Shown here: positions 41,270 to 50,743 of the stretch, piece by piece | Layout: every line of letters starts with the position of its first letter | How positions within the stretch are numbered: the stretch's first letter is position 1 | Made by a program: the position numbers and the translations under genes | From: Sulfuricaulis limicola | GTDB lineage: Bacteria > Pseudomonadota > Gammaproteobacteria > Acidiferrobacterales > Sulfurifustaceae | Length of the DNA: 64,000 nucleotides | Assembly: GCF_002355735.1 (NCBI RefSeq) | Contig: NZ_AP014879.1 | Location: forward strand, 2,511,501-2,575,500 | Direction: 5' to 3' | The notes under the pieces: model-generated | Told to the model about the DNA's origin: nothing | Databases searched by the model: none | What the model saw: only the letters and a program-made list of their open reading frames with translations

Positions 41270-41298
41270 CCTGGATTCCCGCTTCCGCGGGAATGACG
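41270..41298. repeat. CATTCCCGC palindromic unit
   Basis: CTGGATTCCCGCTTCCGCGG...GAATGACG, a single copy of the family, placed between ccoH and ccoG. Confidence 0.8.
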
Positions 41299-41327
41299 AA
41301 CCTAAAAAAACCTCTCCCGGTAATTCG

Positions 41328-41410
41328 TGTAGGTTGGGGTGAGCGCAGCGAACCCCAACGTATTTGCGCCGTCGTTGGGTTTCGGCGCAAGCGCCTCAAC
41401 CCAACCTACA
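41328..41410. repeat. GTAGGTTGGG palindromic repeat (83 bp)
   Basis: TGTAGGTTGGGGTGAGCGCAG ... CTCAACCCAACCTACA with internal dyads (AACCCCAACG / CGTTGGGTT and GGCGCAAGCGCC). Terminal arms TGTAGGTTGGG and CCCAACCTACA are exact complements. It resembles widespread REP/MITE-like elements and sits in the ccoH-ccoG gap. Confidence 0.85.
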
Positions 41411-41434
41411 TGAAAATCTTGCCCTCGTCCTGCG

Positions 41435-43006
41435 TCATCGCGTCGGCCCCAGGAAGCGCGCGCCCTGCTCGGTGGCGAGGTCCTCGGTATCGACCGCCTG
41501 CAGGCGAAAATACACCGGCGTGCTGCGCTGCGTCAGGCTGGCGGGGTCGGCCTGCAGGCGCACCGGGACTTCCGCCACCTCGCCCGCCGCCACCGTGATC
41601 TCGGGCTTGTCGGTACGCAGTTGCAGGCCGTCGATGCCGCGCGCGCTGAGGATATAGCGGTGCGGTCCGTTATCCATGTTCATGACCTTGAGTGTATAGG
41701 TGTTCTCGATCAGACCGTCGAAAGTTTCGCGAAACAGCGCGTTGCGGTCGCGCAGCACGTCGACCTTGAGCGGCACGCGCAACAATACCGCGATGAGCAA
41801 GGCCGCGGCAATCGCCGTCAGGATACCGGTGTAGATCAGCACGCGCGGGCGCAATACCTTCACCGGCTTGCCTTCGAGCGCGTTTTCGCTGGTGTAGCGG
41901 ATCAGGCCCTTGGGATAGCCCATCTTGTCCATCACCGAATCACACACGTCGACGCAGGCGGCACAGGCGATGCAGCCGATCTGCAGGCCGTTGCGAATGT
42001 CGATGCCGGTGGGGCAGACCTGCACGCACAGGGTGCAGTCGATGCAGTCGCCCAGGCCCTGGAGTTTCGGCTCCTTTCCCCGCTGGCGTGAGCCGCGCGG
42101 TTCGCCGCGCGCGGGATCGTAGGAAATGATCAGGGTATTGCGGTCGAACATCGCGCCCTGGAAGCGCGCGTACGGGCACATGTACAGGCACACCTGCTCG
42201 CGCAGCCAGCCGGCGTTGCCGTAGGTGGCGCCGCTGTAGAACAGGATCCAGAAGGTCTCCCACGGCCCGAGCGCGAACTGCGTGAGCGACACCGCCAGCT
42301 CGCGGATGGGCGTGACATAGCCGACGAAGGTGAAGCCGGTCCACAGGGCGAACAGGATCCAGACGAAATGCTTGGTGCCTTTCTTGACGAACTTGTCGGG
42401 GTGGTTCCACGGCAGGCGCGCCAGCTTCATCTGCTTCGGCCGGTCGCCCTCGATCTGGCGCTCGATCCACAGGAACACCTCGGTCCACACCGTCTGCGGG
42501 CAGGTGAAACCGCACCACACGCGCCCGGCGATGGCGGTGAACAGGAACAGCGACAGCGCGGAGATGACCAGGATCGCAGTGAGGAAGAACAGGTCCTGCG
42601 GCCAGAAGGTCCAGGCGAACAGGTGGAACTTGCGGTTCGGCAGGTCGATCAGGAACGCCTGCCGGCCCGCGCCCCAGTTGAGCCACGGAAGAAAATAATA
42701 GAGGCCGAGGGTGAGCCCGACCATGGCCACGCGCAGGTTGGCGAAGAGGCCGTGCACCTCGCGCGGATAGACGCGGGCGCGCTTGGCGTACAGTCCTTCC
42801 TGGACGGCGTCCGCCTCGGAAATGGGGATGATGCGATCGGGTACGTTGCGGGGCTGGTACGGGGTTTCGGCGGCGCGCGGTTTTTTGCCGGCGGTGAGGC
42901 GCGCGACCTCCTCCTGCGATTCGGCAAGCGAAGGTATGCGTTTTGGTTTTTGATTGACGCTGTTTTTGTCTGTCTCCTCCCGCTCCGGTGAATCAGGCGG
43001 TTTCAC
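41435..43006 (-). CDS. ccoG: Cbb3 oxidase accessory protein CcoG (FixG)
   Basis: This 523-residue ferredoxin-like protein starts at GTG 43006, two bases after the ccoP stop. After an N-terminal charged region there are several membrane helices (LRVAMVGLTLGLYYF, FFLTAILVISALSLFLFT) with FTCPQTVW, two 4Fe-4S motifs (CIDCTLCVQVCPTGIDIRNG and CIACAACVDVCDSVMDKMG), and a C-terminal Ig-like periplasmic domain ending in LGPTR. CcoG is a cupric reductase-like protein needed for delivery of copper to the CcoN binuclear centre. Length and order match FixG/CcoG. Confidence 0.95.
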   Translation of the reverse strand: MKPPDSPEREETDKNSVNQKPKRIPSLAESQEEVARLTAGKKPRAAETPYQPRNVPDRIIPISEADAVQEGLYAKRARVYPREVHGLFANLRVAMVGLTLGLYYFLPWLNWGAGRQAFLIDLPNRKFHLFAWTFWPQDLFFLTAILVISALSLFLFTAIAGRVWCGFTCPQTVWTEVFLWIERQIEGDRPKQMKLARLPWNHPDKFVKKGTKHFVWILFALWTGFTFVGYVTPIRELAVSLTQFALGPWETFWILFYSGATYGNAGWLREQVCLYMCPYARFQGAMFDRNTLIISYDPARGEPRGSRQRGKEPKLQGLGDCIDCTLCVQVCPTGIDIRNGLQIGCIACAACVDVCDSVMDKMGYPKGLIRYTSENALEGKPVKVLRPRVLIYTGILTAIAAALLIAVLLRVPLKVDVLRDRNALFRETFDGLIENTYTLKVMNMDNGPHRYILSARGIDGLQLRTDKPEITVAAGEVAEVPVRLQADPASLTQRSTPVYFRLQAVDTEDLATEQGARFLGPTR

Positions 43007-43008
43007 GT

Positions 43009-43941
43009 TCAGTGTTTCTCCGTACTGCCCCCCGCGACGGGATGCGACAGGCTGTAGATGTAGGCGGCGAGCAGATGCACCTTGGCTTCGCCGAGGAATT
43101 CGGCATGCGCCGGCATGCGCCCGGAACGGCCCTTGTCGATGGTCTCCATGATTCTCTGCTTCGAGCCACCATAAAGCCAGATATTATCGGTCAGGTTGGG
43201 CGCGCCCATGGCCTGGTTGCCCTTGCCGTCGGCGCCATGGCAGGCCACGCACAGCTGCTGGAATTTCTCCTTGCCGGTAGCGGCCACGGCCTCGTTCACG
43301 CTGCGACCGCTGAGCGAGAGCACGTATTCGGCCACGTTGGCCGTGCCTTCCGGCCCCAGCACCGCGCCCCACGGCGGCATGGCGCCGGTGCGGCCGTTCA
43401 TGATCGAGGCCTTGATGGTCAGCGGATCGCCGCCGTACAGCCAGTCCTCGTCGCGCAGATTGGGGAAACCCGGACCGCCACCGGCGTCCGAGCCGTGGCA
43501 GCCGGTGCAATAGTTCACGAACAGGCGCGCGCCGGTCTTGAGCGCCTCGGGGTTGGCGGCGAGCAATTTGAGATCTTCCTTCAGATATTGCTCGTACAGC
43601 GGATTGAATTGCTTGTCGGCATTGGCGATCTCGCCTTCGTACTGTCCCTTCTGCGTCCATCCCAGCGCGCCGGCGTAGTTGCCGAGGCCCGGGTACAGGA
43701 TCAGATAGCCGATGCCGAACACCAGCGTGACGTAGAACATGTTCAGCCACCACTTGGGCAGCGGGTTGTTCAGTTCCTGCAAATCCTCGTCCCACACGTG
43801 CCCCATGGGCTTGGCCTTCTCGCCTTCCTTGGGGCGCGGGCCGCTGGTCATCCAGCGGTTGAGCACGAACATGGCGATGATGCCGCCGACCACCGGGACG
43901 ATGATGAACCAGTTCCAGAAACCGCTCGTGAAATCAGCCAT
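43009..43941 (-). CDS. ccoP: Cytochrome c oxidase cbb3 subunit III (dihaem cytochrome CcoP)
   Basis: The 310-residue protein has an N-terminal membrane region (WNWFIIVPVVGGIIAMFVL and FYVTLVFGIGYLILY, the second a CcoP-N-type helix) and two c-type haem motifs, CTGCHG and CVACHG, with distal methionines in GAMPPWG and the RMPAH region. It delivers electrons from cytochrome c to CcoO. ATG 43941 overlaps the end of ccoQ by eight bases, so the two are translationally coupled. The closing helix region LLAAYIYSLSH is usual for CcoP. Confidence 0.96.
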   Translation of the reverse strand: MADFTSGFWNWFIIVPVVGGIIAMFVLNRWMTSGPRPKEGEKAKPMGHVWDEDLQELNNPLPKWWLNMFYVTLVFGIGYLILYPGLGNYAGALGWTQKGQYEGEIANADKQFNPLYEQYLKEDLKLLAANPEALKTGARLFVNYCTGCHGSDAGGGPGFPNLRDEDWLYGGDPLTIKASIMNGRTGAMPPWGAVLGPEGTANVAEYVLSLSGRSVNEAVAATGKEKFQQLCVACHGADGKGNQAMGAPNLTDNIWLYGGSKQRIMETIDKGRSGRMPAHAEFLGEAKVHLLAAYIYSLSHPVAGGSTEKH

Positions 43942-44113
43942 GATGCTTCTCCCCGGAAGGACGCGCCGGCACGAACTCCTCTTCTTCCAGCGGCAGGCGC
44001 GCGGCCTCGTCGAAGCCGCGCTTGCGCCGCGAACTGAAGGCCCAGATGACGATGCCGATGAACAGGATCAGCAGCGCCACGGTCCAGAATGAATGAAAAA
44101 TCACGGCGTTCAT
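43934..44113 (-). CDS. ccoQ: Cytochrome c oxidase cbb3 subunit CcoQ
   Basis: A short frame of 59 codons, easily missed, encoding a protein with one transmembrane helix (SFWTVALLILFIGIVIWAF) followed by a basic stretch (SRRKRGFDEAARLPLEEEE) and a hydrophilic C-terminus. The ATG at 44113 follows ccoO by one base; the stop at 43934-43936 overlaps the ccoP start by eight bases. Size, topology and position between ccoO and ccoP identify CcoQ, which stabilises the complex. Confidence 0.9.
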   Translation of the reverse strand: MNAVIFHSFWTVALLILFIGIVIWAFSSRRKRGFDEAARLPLEEEEFVPARPSGEKHHG

Positions 44114-44114
44114 G

Positions 44115-44729
44115 TCATCTCCGCGCCTTGATGGTGGTGCCCAGGCCCTGGAGGTAGGCGATCAGGGCGTCCATTTCGCTCTTGCCTTCCAGCGCCGCCG
44201 GCGCGTTCTTGATGTCGTCGTCGGTGTACGGGTGCCCGAGCGTGCGCAGCACCTGCATCTTCCTCTGCACCAGCGAGCCGTCGAGCTTGTTCTTCGCCAG
44301 CCACGGATAGCCCGGCATGATCGACTCCGGCACCACGTCGCGCGGATTCATCAGATGCGCCCGGTGCCACTCGTCCGAATAGCGGCCGCCGACGCGATGC
44401 AGGTCGGGCCCGGTGCGCTTGCTGCCCCACTGGAACGGGCGGTCGTAGACGAACTCGCCGGCCACCGAGTAATGGCCGTAGCGTTCGGTCTCGGCGCGGA
44501 ACGGGCGGATCATCTGGGAATGACACACCATGCAGGATTCGCGAATGTAGATGTCGCGGCCTTCCAGCTCCAGCGCCGGGTAGGGCTTGAGGCCCGCCAC
44601 CGCCTCGGTGGTGGACTTCTGGAAGAACAGCGGCACGATCTCGACCAGCCCGCCGACGGCGATTACCGCCACCGTCAGGACGATCAGCAGGCCGACGTTT
44701 TTTTCTACTTTCTCATGTCCGGTTGCCAT
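44115..44729 (-). CDS. ccoO: Cytochrome c oxidase cbb3 subunit II (monohaem CcoO)
   Basis: The 204-residue monohaem cytochrome c has an N-terminal membrane anchor ([23 protein letters not shown]), the haem motif [12 protein letters not shown], the [31 protein letters not shown] block typical of CcoO, and a methionine ligand in [10 protein letters not shown]. It relays electrons between CcoP and CcoN. It lies 12 bases after ccoN and one base before ccoQ. Confidence 0.97.
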   Translation of the reverse strand: MATGHEKVEKNVGLLIVLTVAVIAVGGLVEIVPLFFQKSTTEAVAGLKPYPALELEGRDIYIRESCMVCHSQMIRPFRAETERYGHYSVAGEFVYDRPFQWGSKRTGPDLHRVGGRYSDEWHRAHLMNPRDVVPESIMPGYPWLAKNKLDGSLVQRKMQVLRTLGHPYTDDDIKNAPAALEGKSEMDALIAYLQGLGTTIKARR

Positions 44730-44741
44730 GTGCGTTCTCCC

Positions 44742-46163
44742 TCAGTGCGCCGCCGCCGGGGCGGGAATGGCCGCCTCGACGGGTTTGGCGCCGGCAATCG
44801 TCTTCCACAGGTTGTACGCCATGAGCAACATGCCGGTCAGGAAGAACAGGCCGCCCAAAGTCCGCACGATATAGAACGGATGCATCGCCTGCACCGATTC
44901 CACGAAGCTGTAGGTCAGCGTGCCGTCGGCGTTGACCGCGCGCCACATCAGGCCCTGCATCACGCCCGCGATCCACATGGCCGAGATGTATAAAACAATC
45001 CCGATGGTGGCGATCCAGAAGTGCGTCTCGATGAGCTTGACGCTGTAGATCGCGCGCCCGAACAGGCGCGGGATGAGAAAGTACATGGCGCCGATCGAGA
45101 TCATGCCGACCCAGCCAAGCGCGCCCGAGTGCACGTGGCCGATGGTCCAGTCGGTGTAGTGCGACAGCGCGTTGACGGTCTTGATGGACATCATCGGGCC
45201 TTCGAAGGTGCTCATGCCGTAGAACGACACCGACACGATCAGGAACTTGAGGATGGGGTCGGTGCGCAGCTTCTGCCACGCGCCCGAGAGCGTCATGATG
45301 CCGTTGATCATGCCGCCCCAGCTTGGTGCCAGCAGGATCAGCGAGAACACCATGCCGACCGACTGGGTCCAGTCCGGCAGCGCGGTGTAGTGCAGGTGGT
45401 GCGGGCCGGCCCAGATGTAGGTGAAGGCCAGCGCCCAGAAGTGCACCACCGACAGGCGATACGAATACACCGGGCGTTCCGCCTGCTTGGGGATGAAGTA
45501 ATACATGATGCCGAGGAAACCGGCCGTCAGGAAGAAGCCGACGGCGTTATGGCCGTACCACCACTGCACCATGGCGTCCTGCACGCCGGCGTAGGCCGAA
45601 TAGGACTTGAAGAAGGAAACCGGCAGCGCCGCGCTGTTGAACACGTGCAGCACGGCGATGGTGAGGATGAACGCGCCGTAGAACCAGTTGGCCACGTAGA
45701 TGTGACTGACTTTGCGCTTGGCCAGGGTGCCGAAAAACACCACGGCGTAGGCCACCCACACCAGCGTGATCAGGATGTCGATCGGCCATTCGAGCTCGGC
45801 GTATTCCTTGGTGGTGGTGATGCCGAGCGGCAGCGTGATGGCGGCCGACACGATCACCAGCTGCCAGCCCCAGAAGGTGAAGGCCGCGAGCCCGTCGCTG
45901 AACAGGCGTACGTGGCAGGTGCGCTGCACGACGTAATAGGAGGTGGCGAACAGCGCGCTGCCGCCGAAGGCGAACACCACGGCGTTGGTGTGCAGCGGGC
46001 GCAGGCGCGAGAAGGTGAGCCAGGGGATGTCGAAGTTGAGCGCCGGCCATGCCATCTGCGCGGCGATCAGCACCCCGACCAGCATGCCGACGATGCCCCA
46101 AATGACGGTCATCACGGCGAACTGCCGTACGACCTTGTAATTGTATGTGTCCTGGGCGGCCAT
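44742..46163 (-). CDS. ccoN: Cytochrome c oxidase cbb3 subunit I (CcoN)
   Basis: The catalytic haem-copper subunit (473 residues from ATG 46163, which has GGGAG upstream; a longer frame adds five residues). About 12 transmembrane segments carry the ligand histidines: [37 protein letters not shown], and [16 protein letters not shown], the last containing the paired copper-B histidines. C-type haem-copper oxidases have high oxygen affinity and work at low oxygen. It is the first gene of ccoNOQP-G-H; no FNR-type box was found upstream. Confidence 0.97.
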   Translation of the reverse strand: MAAQDTYNYKVVRQFAVMTVIWGIVGMLVGVLIAAQMAWPALNFDIPWLTFSRLRPLHTNAVVFAFGGSALFATSYYVVQRTCHVRLFSDGLAAFTFWGWQLVIVSAAITLPLGITTTKEYAELEWPIDILITLVWVAYAVVFFGTLAKRKVSHIYVANWFYGAFILTIAVLHVFNSAALPVSFFKSYSAYAGVQDAMVQWWYGHNAVGFFLTAGFLGIMYYFIPKQAERPVYSYRLSVVHFWALAFTYIWAGPHHLHYTALPDWTQSVGMVFSLILLAPSWGGMINGIMTLSGAWQKLRTDPILKFLIVSVSFYGMSTFEGPMMSIKTVNALSHYTDWTIGHVHSGALGWVGMISIGAMYFLIPRLFGRAIYSVKLIETHFWIATIGIVLYISAMWIAGVMQGLMWRAVNADGTLTYSFVESVQAMHPFYIVRTLGGLFFLTGMLLMAYNLWKTIAGAKPVEAAIPAPAAAH

Positions 46164-46325
46164 GATTCTCCCACTCATTTGTCAGGTGAATAAAGAAAAA
46201 TTACCTTCACACACGGCGTGCGGCCGGAAAACGCGGAGTATTACTGTTACGAAGCCCGTGAACTATATCCAAGAAGCAATGGGCGCATTCTTGACCCAGA
46301 TCAAACCCAAAGACGCGACGCGCTG

Positions 46326-46928
46326 CTAACCGGCATACACCGGTCCGATACCGATATCCCAGAGAATGACGGTGGCCACCAGCACCGCCACCAGCGTCAC
46401 CAGGCCCACGGCCAGCACCGCGGTGGAAAAAAGAAAGCCGCGCTCCTCGGGAATGCCCATGACGATCGGCACACCGGTGTACAACAGATACACGGAATAC
46501 CCGAGCACCGGCAGGCCGATCAGCAGGTTCAGCCACAGCAACGGGTACAGCAGCATGAGGCCGGAGAGGAACAGCGGCGTGGCCGTGTACGCGGCCAGCG
46601 CGATGCACTGCGGCAGCGTCTGTTTGGCGCCGTAGGTCTGGCCCATCCAGTGGATCATCTTGCCGATGAAGAACACCGCCACCAGGATGGTGAGATAGGA
46701 CAGGATCGCGATCCAGAGCGCGCTCTCCGGCGTGAGTTTTTGCACTTCGCGCGTAACCACCTGCCAGCCGACCTGGGTGGTGCCGAAGTATCCGGCCAGC
46801 GGGGGGATGGTGGCGAGCAGCAGCACGTGGGAACAGTAACACTTGCCGATGGTGCAGTTTTCCTTCCGGATCGATTTCCATTCCTCTTCCGGATGCGACA
46901 ACAAGCCCCACACGTGACTCAGAATCAT
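46326..46928 (-). CDS. YIP1 family membrane protein
   Basis: From ATG 46928 the protein has 200 residues and five hydrophobic helices (SHVLLLATIPPLAGYFG, ALWIAILSYLTILVAVFFIG, ATPLFLSGLMLLYPLLWL, LVTLVAVLVATVIL) behind a short soluble N-terminus with HVWGLLSHPEEEWKSI, the usual Yip1-domain opening. Its function in bacteria is unknown. It lies upstream of ccoN, same strand, separated by 160 bases, and divergent from ccoI. Confidence 0.75.
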   Translation of the reverse strand: MILSHVWGLLSHPEEEWKSIRKENCTIGKCYCSHVLLLATIPPLAGYFGTTQVGWQVVTREVQKLTPESALWIAILSYLTILVAVFFIGKMIHWMGQTYGAKQTLPQCIALAAYTATPLFLSGLMLLYPLLWLNLLIGLPVLGYSVYLLYTGVPIVMGIPEERGFLFSTAVLAVGLVTLVAVLVATVILWDIGIGPVYAG

Positions 46929-47161
46929 GCTTTGCTCCCGCCTGCCGTTTTGATTGCGCGGCAAGTTTCCTGCAAACCATCGTGGACGTCAACGACGGGA
47001 ATTACCCAGTAATGGCCCAGTATTTCGCTAAACAAAGATTATTTGCGCCGGATTGGTTTCGGAGCGGACGCCTGTTCTTTGCTGCCGTTGACGCCAAGCG
47101 CGCCACCGCTGGAATCGTTATAGAATGGCCCGGCCTGAATCAGGCCGCTCGCTGACAACCC

Positions 47162-49678
47162 ATGTCCATTTCCGCGACCCAGACGCTCCCTGCCAAAACA
47201 GCAGACTCGCCAGGCTGCTTCCACTGCGGCTTGCCGGTACCGCCCGGCAGCGACTTCCGCGTGGACATCGACGGGGCGCCGCGCCCGATGTGCTGCCGCG
47301 GCTGCGAGGCGGTGGCACGCGCGATCGTCGACGGCGGCATGGGCGATTACTATAAATTCCGCACCGCGACCGCGCCCACGGCGCGCGAGATCGTGCCGGA
47401 GTTCCTGCGCCAGACCACGCTCTACGATCATCCCGAGATCCAGAAAAGTTTTGTCCGCACTGACGGCGAGCATGAGCGCGAGGCGGCGCTGATCCTCGAA
47501 GGCATCACCTGCCCCGCCTGCGTCTGGCTCAACGAACGCCATCTGGCGCAGGTGCCCGGCGTGCTGCAGGTGCACATCAATTACGCCACGCACCGGGCGC
47601 GCGTGCGCTGGGACGAGCGCCGCGTGCATCTGAGCGACATCCTGCAGGCGGTCAGCCGCATCGGCTACCTGGCACACCCGTTCGATCCGGGACGCTACCA
47701 GCAGCAACTGGAAAATGACCGCCGCCGGCTGCTGCGTCGCGTGGGCGTGGCCGGCATCTTCGGCATGCAAGTGATGACGCTGTCGGTGGCGCTGTACGTC
47801 GGCGACTGGTCGGGCACGGAAATGGAGTATCGCCGTTTCTTTTACTGGGTCAGCCTGTTGCTGACGCTGCCGGTCCTGCTCTATTCGGCGCAGCCCTTTT
47901 TCCGTTCGGCGTGGCGCGACCTGACACATTTCCGCACCGGTATGGACGTGCCGGTATCACTCGGCATCGGCGCGGCCTTCCTGGCGAGCCTGTGGACCAC
48001 CGTCACCGGCGTGGGCACGGTCTATTACGACTCGGTGTGCATGTTCGCGTTTTTCCTGCTGACGGCGCGCTACTTCGAGCTGGCGGCGCACAAGCGCGCC
48101 TCCGAGGCCTCGGAAGCCCTGGTGCAGGCCACGCCGGCCAGCGCCACGCGCCTCGTGGACGATGGCGGCACGACGCGTGAGGAAATCGTGGCGGTGGCGG
48201 AACTGCAACCCGGCGACCACGTACGCATCCGTCCCGGCGAAACCATCCCGGCGGACAGCGTGGTGCTGGAAGGCCGCTCCACGGTGGATGAATCACTGCT
48301 GACGGGCGAACACCTGCCGGTACCCAAGGCGCCGGGGCAATCTCTGATTGGCGGTTCCATTAACATAGAAAGTCCGCTCACCGCACGCGTCGAGAAAACC
48401 GGGCCGGATACCATCCTGTCCTCGATCCTGCGGCTGCTGGACCGTGCCACGGCGGAAAAACCGCGCCTGGCCCAGCTCGCCGACCGCATCGCCGCCGGCT
48501 TCGTGACTGCGGTGCTGCTGCTCGCGGGCCTGACCGCGCTCTACTGGTGGAGCCACGACCCCGCGCTGTGGCTGCCCGCCACCATCGCGGTGCTGGTGGT
48601 CACCTGCCCCTGCGCCCTGTCACTCGCCACACCGGCGGCCATCACCGCAGCCACCGGTCACCTCACGCGCCTGGGCCTGCTGGTCACGCGCGGGCACGCG
48701 CTCGAAACCTTCGCGCACGCGACCCATTTCATTTTCGACAAGACCGGCACGCTGACACGCGGGCGGCTGCGGCTGCTGGAAACCCGGAGCTTTTCGCGGC
48801 TGACGGCAGCGCAGTGCCTGACCCTGGCCGCCGCCCTGGAGCGCCATTCCGAGCATCCCATCGCGCGGGCGCTGATCGAGGCCTCCGGCCCGGCCCGGGC
48901 CAGCGCCGCTGAAGTGGTCAACACGCCCGGCGCCGGCCTGCGCGGCACAATCGACGACCGGATTTTTTTCCTCGGCACGCCGGCCTATATCGGGGAACAG
49001 ACCGGCCGCGCCGTCGATCCCGGCGTGCTCGAACTATTGCGACGCCAGGGCGATACCGTGGTCTTGCTGGCGGGACAAGATGATTTACTCGCCGCGTTCG
49101 TGCTCAACGATGAACTGCGCCCCGGCGCGCGCGAGCTGATCGCCGAACTTCAGCGTCGGGGAAAAACCGTCATGCTGCTCACCGGCGATCATGAAACGGC
49201 CGCGCACCGGGTGGCCGATGCGCTCGGCATCCGCGAACTGGCGTGGGAACTCAAGCCGGCGGACAAGCTCGCGCGCATCAAGGCGCTGCAACGACAGGGC
49301 GCGGTGGTCGCCATGATCGGCGACGGCGTGAACGACGCCCCGGTGCTGGCGGCGGCCCAGGTCTCCATCGCCATGGGCGGCGGCACCGCGGTGGCGGCGG
49401 CCAGCGCCGACATGATCCTGCTGTCACAGAACCTGATGCACCTGGCGGATGGATTAACCGTGGCGCACCGCACCCTCGGCATCATCCGCCAGAACCTCGC
49501 CTGGGCGGTGGCCTACAACCTGCTCACCATCCCCGCCGCCGCCGCGGGCTATGTCTCGCCGTGGATGGCGGCGATCGGCATGTCGCTGTCGTCACTGCTC
49601 GTGGTCGGCAACGCCCTGCGGCTGACCCGCGCCGCCACGACCGGATCGCCTGCCGCCGTGACACTGAACCCGGGATAA
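47162..49678 (+). CDS. ccoI: Copper-translocating P-type ATPase CcoI (FixI)
   Basis: CcoI is a P1B-type ATPase that exports copper for cbb3 assembly. The 838 residues contain an N-terminal cysteine-rich segment (CFHCGLPVPPGSDF, MCCRGCEAVA), an HMA metal-binding domain (GITCPACVWLNERHL), eight membrane helices, the transmembrane metal site CPC within TCPCALSLATPAAI, the phosphorylation DKTGTLTRG, a VDESLLTGEH actuator loop, HSEHPIARAL in the nucleotide domain and GDGVNDAPVL. The double CxxC N-terminus and neighbouring ccoS identify CcoI rather than CopA. It is divergent from ccoNOQP. Confidence 0.95.
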   Translation: MSISATQTLPAKTADSPGCFHCGLPVPPGSDFRVDIDGAPRPMCCRGCEAVARAIVDGGMGDYYKFRTATAPTAREIVPEFLRQTTLYDHPEIQKSFVRTDGEHEREAALILEGITCPACVWLNERHLAQVPGVLQVHINYATHRARVRWDERRVHLSDILQAVSRIGYLAHPFDPGRYQQQLENDRRRLLRRVGVAGIFGMQVMTLSVALYVGDWSGTEMEYRRFFYWVSLLLTLPVLLYSAQPFFRSAWRDLTHFRTGMDVPVSLGIGAAFLASLWTTVTGVGTVYYDSVCMFAFFLLTARYFELAAHKRASEASEALVQATPASATRLVDDGGTTREEIVAVAELQPGDHVRIRPGETIPADSVVLEGRSTVDESLLTGEHLPVPKAPGQSLIGGSINIESPLTARVEKTGPDTILSSILRLLDRATAEKPRLAQLADRIAAGFVTAVLLLAGLTALYWWSHDPALWLPATIAVLVVTCPCALSLATPAAITAATGHLTRLGLLVTRGHALETFAHATHFIFDKTGTLTRGRLRLLETRSFSRLTAAQCLTLAAALERHSEHPIARALIEASGPARASAAEVVNTPGAGLRGTIDDRIFFLGTPAYIGEQTGRAVDPGVLELLRRQGDTVVLLAGQDDLLAAFVLNDELRPGARELIAELQRRGKTVMLLTGDHETAAHRVADALGIRELAWELKPADKLARIKALQRQGAVVAMIGDGVNDAPVLAAAQVSIAMGGGTAVAAASADMILLSQNLMHLADGLTVAHRTLGIIRQNLAWAVAYNLLTIPAAAAGYVSPWMAAIGMSLSSLLVVGNALRLTRAATTGSPAAVTLNPG

Positions 49679-49681
49679 GCC

Positions 49682-49885
49682 ATGGAAATTCTCTATCTGC
49701 TGGTCCCCCTCGCCGTGCTCATTGCCGGGGTGATCGTATGGGCCTTTCTGTGGTCCATCCGTTCCGGGCAGTTCGACGACCTGGAGGGGCCGGCGCACCG
49801 GATACTGATGGACGAGGACGACGCGCCCCGGCGCGCCCGGGACGACAAGCCCGACCTGGCAAAAAAGCCGCCGCGCCGCCGCTGA
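49682..49885 (+). CDS. ccoS: Cbb3 oxidase maturation protein CcoS
   Basis: A 67-residue protein with one N-terminal helix (LYLLVPLAVLIAGVIVWAFLW), the CcoS signature SIRSGQFDDLEGPAHRILMDEDD and a basic C-terminal tail. It starts three bases after the ccoI stop, so it is translationally coupled. CcoS is needed to insert haem and copper into CcoN. Confidence 0.95.
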   Translation: MEILYLLVPLAVLIAGVIVWAFLWSIRSGQFDDLEGPAHRILMDEDDAPRRARDDKPDLAKKPPRRR

Positions 49886-49998
49886 AACGGAACCCGGGGG
49901 CCGGGGCCTGCCGGTAGAGCTTTACGGCATGCTGGAATAAACTAAACCGCCACCAATAAAAAACTGCGCTCCGCGCGTGCCACCACCAAGGAGACTCC

Positions 49999-50712
49999 AT
50001 GCGCAAGATCATGCTGCTTAACGCCAAGGGCGGGTGCGGGAAGAGCACGCTCGCGACCAATCTCGCGAGCTATTACGCCTCGCAGGGAAAAGCAGTGGTG
50101 ATCGCCGACTTCGACCGGCAGGGATCGAGCATGGAGTGGATCGAGCAGCGCCCGCAGGACCGCCCGCCGATCCGCGGCATCGCCGCGTGGCGCGATCCGG
50201 TGCGCGTGCCGCGCTCGACCGATTACGTCATCATGGACGTGCCGGCCGGGGCCCATGGCGCAGACCTCACCGCGCTGGTGCGCCGCGCACACACGCTGAT
50301 CGTGCCGGTGCTGCCGTCACCGACCGACATTCGCGCCGCCGCGCATTTCATCCACGAAATGCTGCTGGTCGGGAAAATCGTGCGCGACGAGACACGGGTG
50401 GCGGTGGTGGCCAACCGCGTGCGCGAGAACACTTCCCTGCAGAACACGATGGAAAGCGTCCTGGGCAGTATGAAAATCAATTATTCGACGCTCAATACCC
50501 AGATCTATCACAACCTCGAACGTTTTCTGTCGCGCCTCAAGATCCCCTTCATCGCCACCCTGCGCGAAAGCCAGAATTATCTGGTGGCGGATGCGCGCGG
50601 GTTGGGGATATTTGATCTGACACGCTCGCAGGTGGCGCGCGACCTCGAGCAGTGGGAGCCGCTGCTCAAGTGGCTGGAAAGCAAACGCAGCATCCCCGAA
50701 CCGGCCCGGTAA
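49999..50712 (+). CDS. ParA/MinD family ATPase
   Basis: A 237-residue deviant-Walker P-loop ATPase (LLNAKGGCGKSTLATNLASY; the Walker A carries the signature lysine of the ParA class) with an IADFDRQGSS switch and YVIMDVPAG Walker B-like segment. There is no ParB gene nearby. ParA-like proteins of this size position cellular cargo such as carboxysomes, flagella or cell-envelope complexes; the cargo is unknown here. It stands alone after ccoS and may be independent of it. Confidence 0.85.
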   Translation: MRKIMLLNAKGGCGKSTLATNLASYYASQGKAVVIADFDRQGSSMEWIEQRPQDRPPIRGIAAWRDPVRVPRSTDYVIMDVPAGAHGADLTALVRRAHTLIVPVLPSPTDIRAAAHFIHEMLLVGKIVRDETRVAVVANRVRENTSLQNTMESVLGSMKINYSTLNTQIYHNLERFLSRLKIPFIATLRESQNYLVADARGLGIFDLTRSQVARDLEQWEPLLKWLESKRSIPEPAR

Positions 50713-50743
50713 CAGCACGGTCCGGCAATTTTCGTATCCGGGG

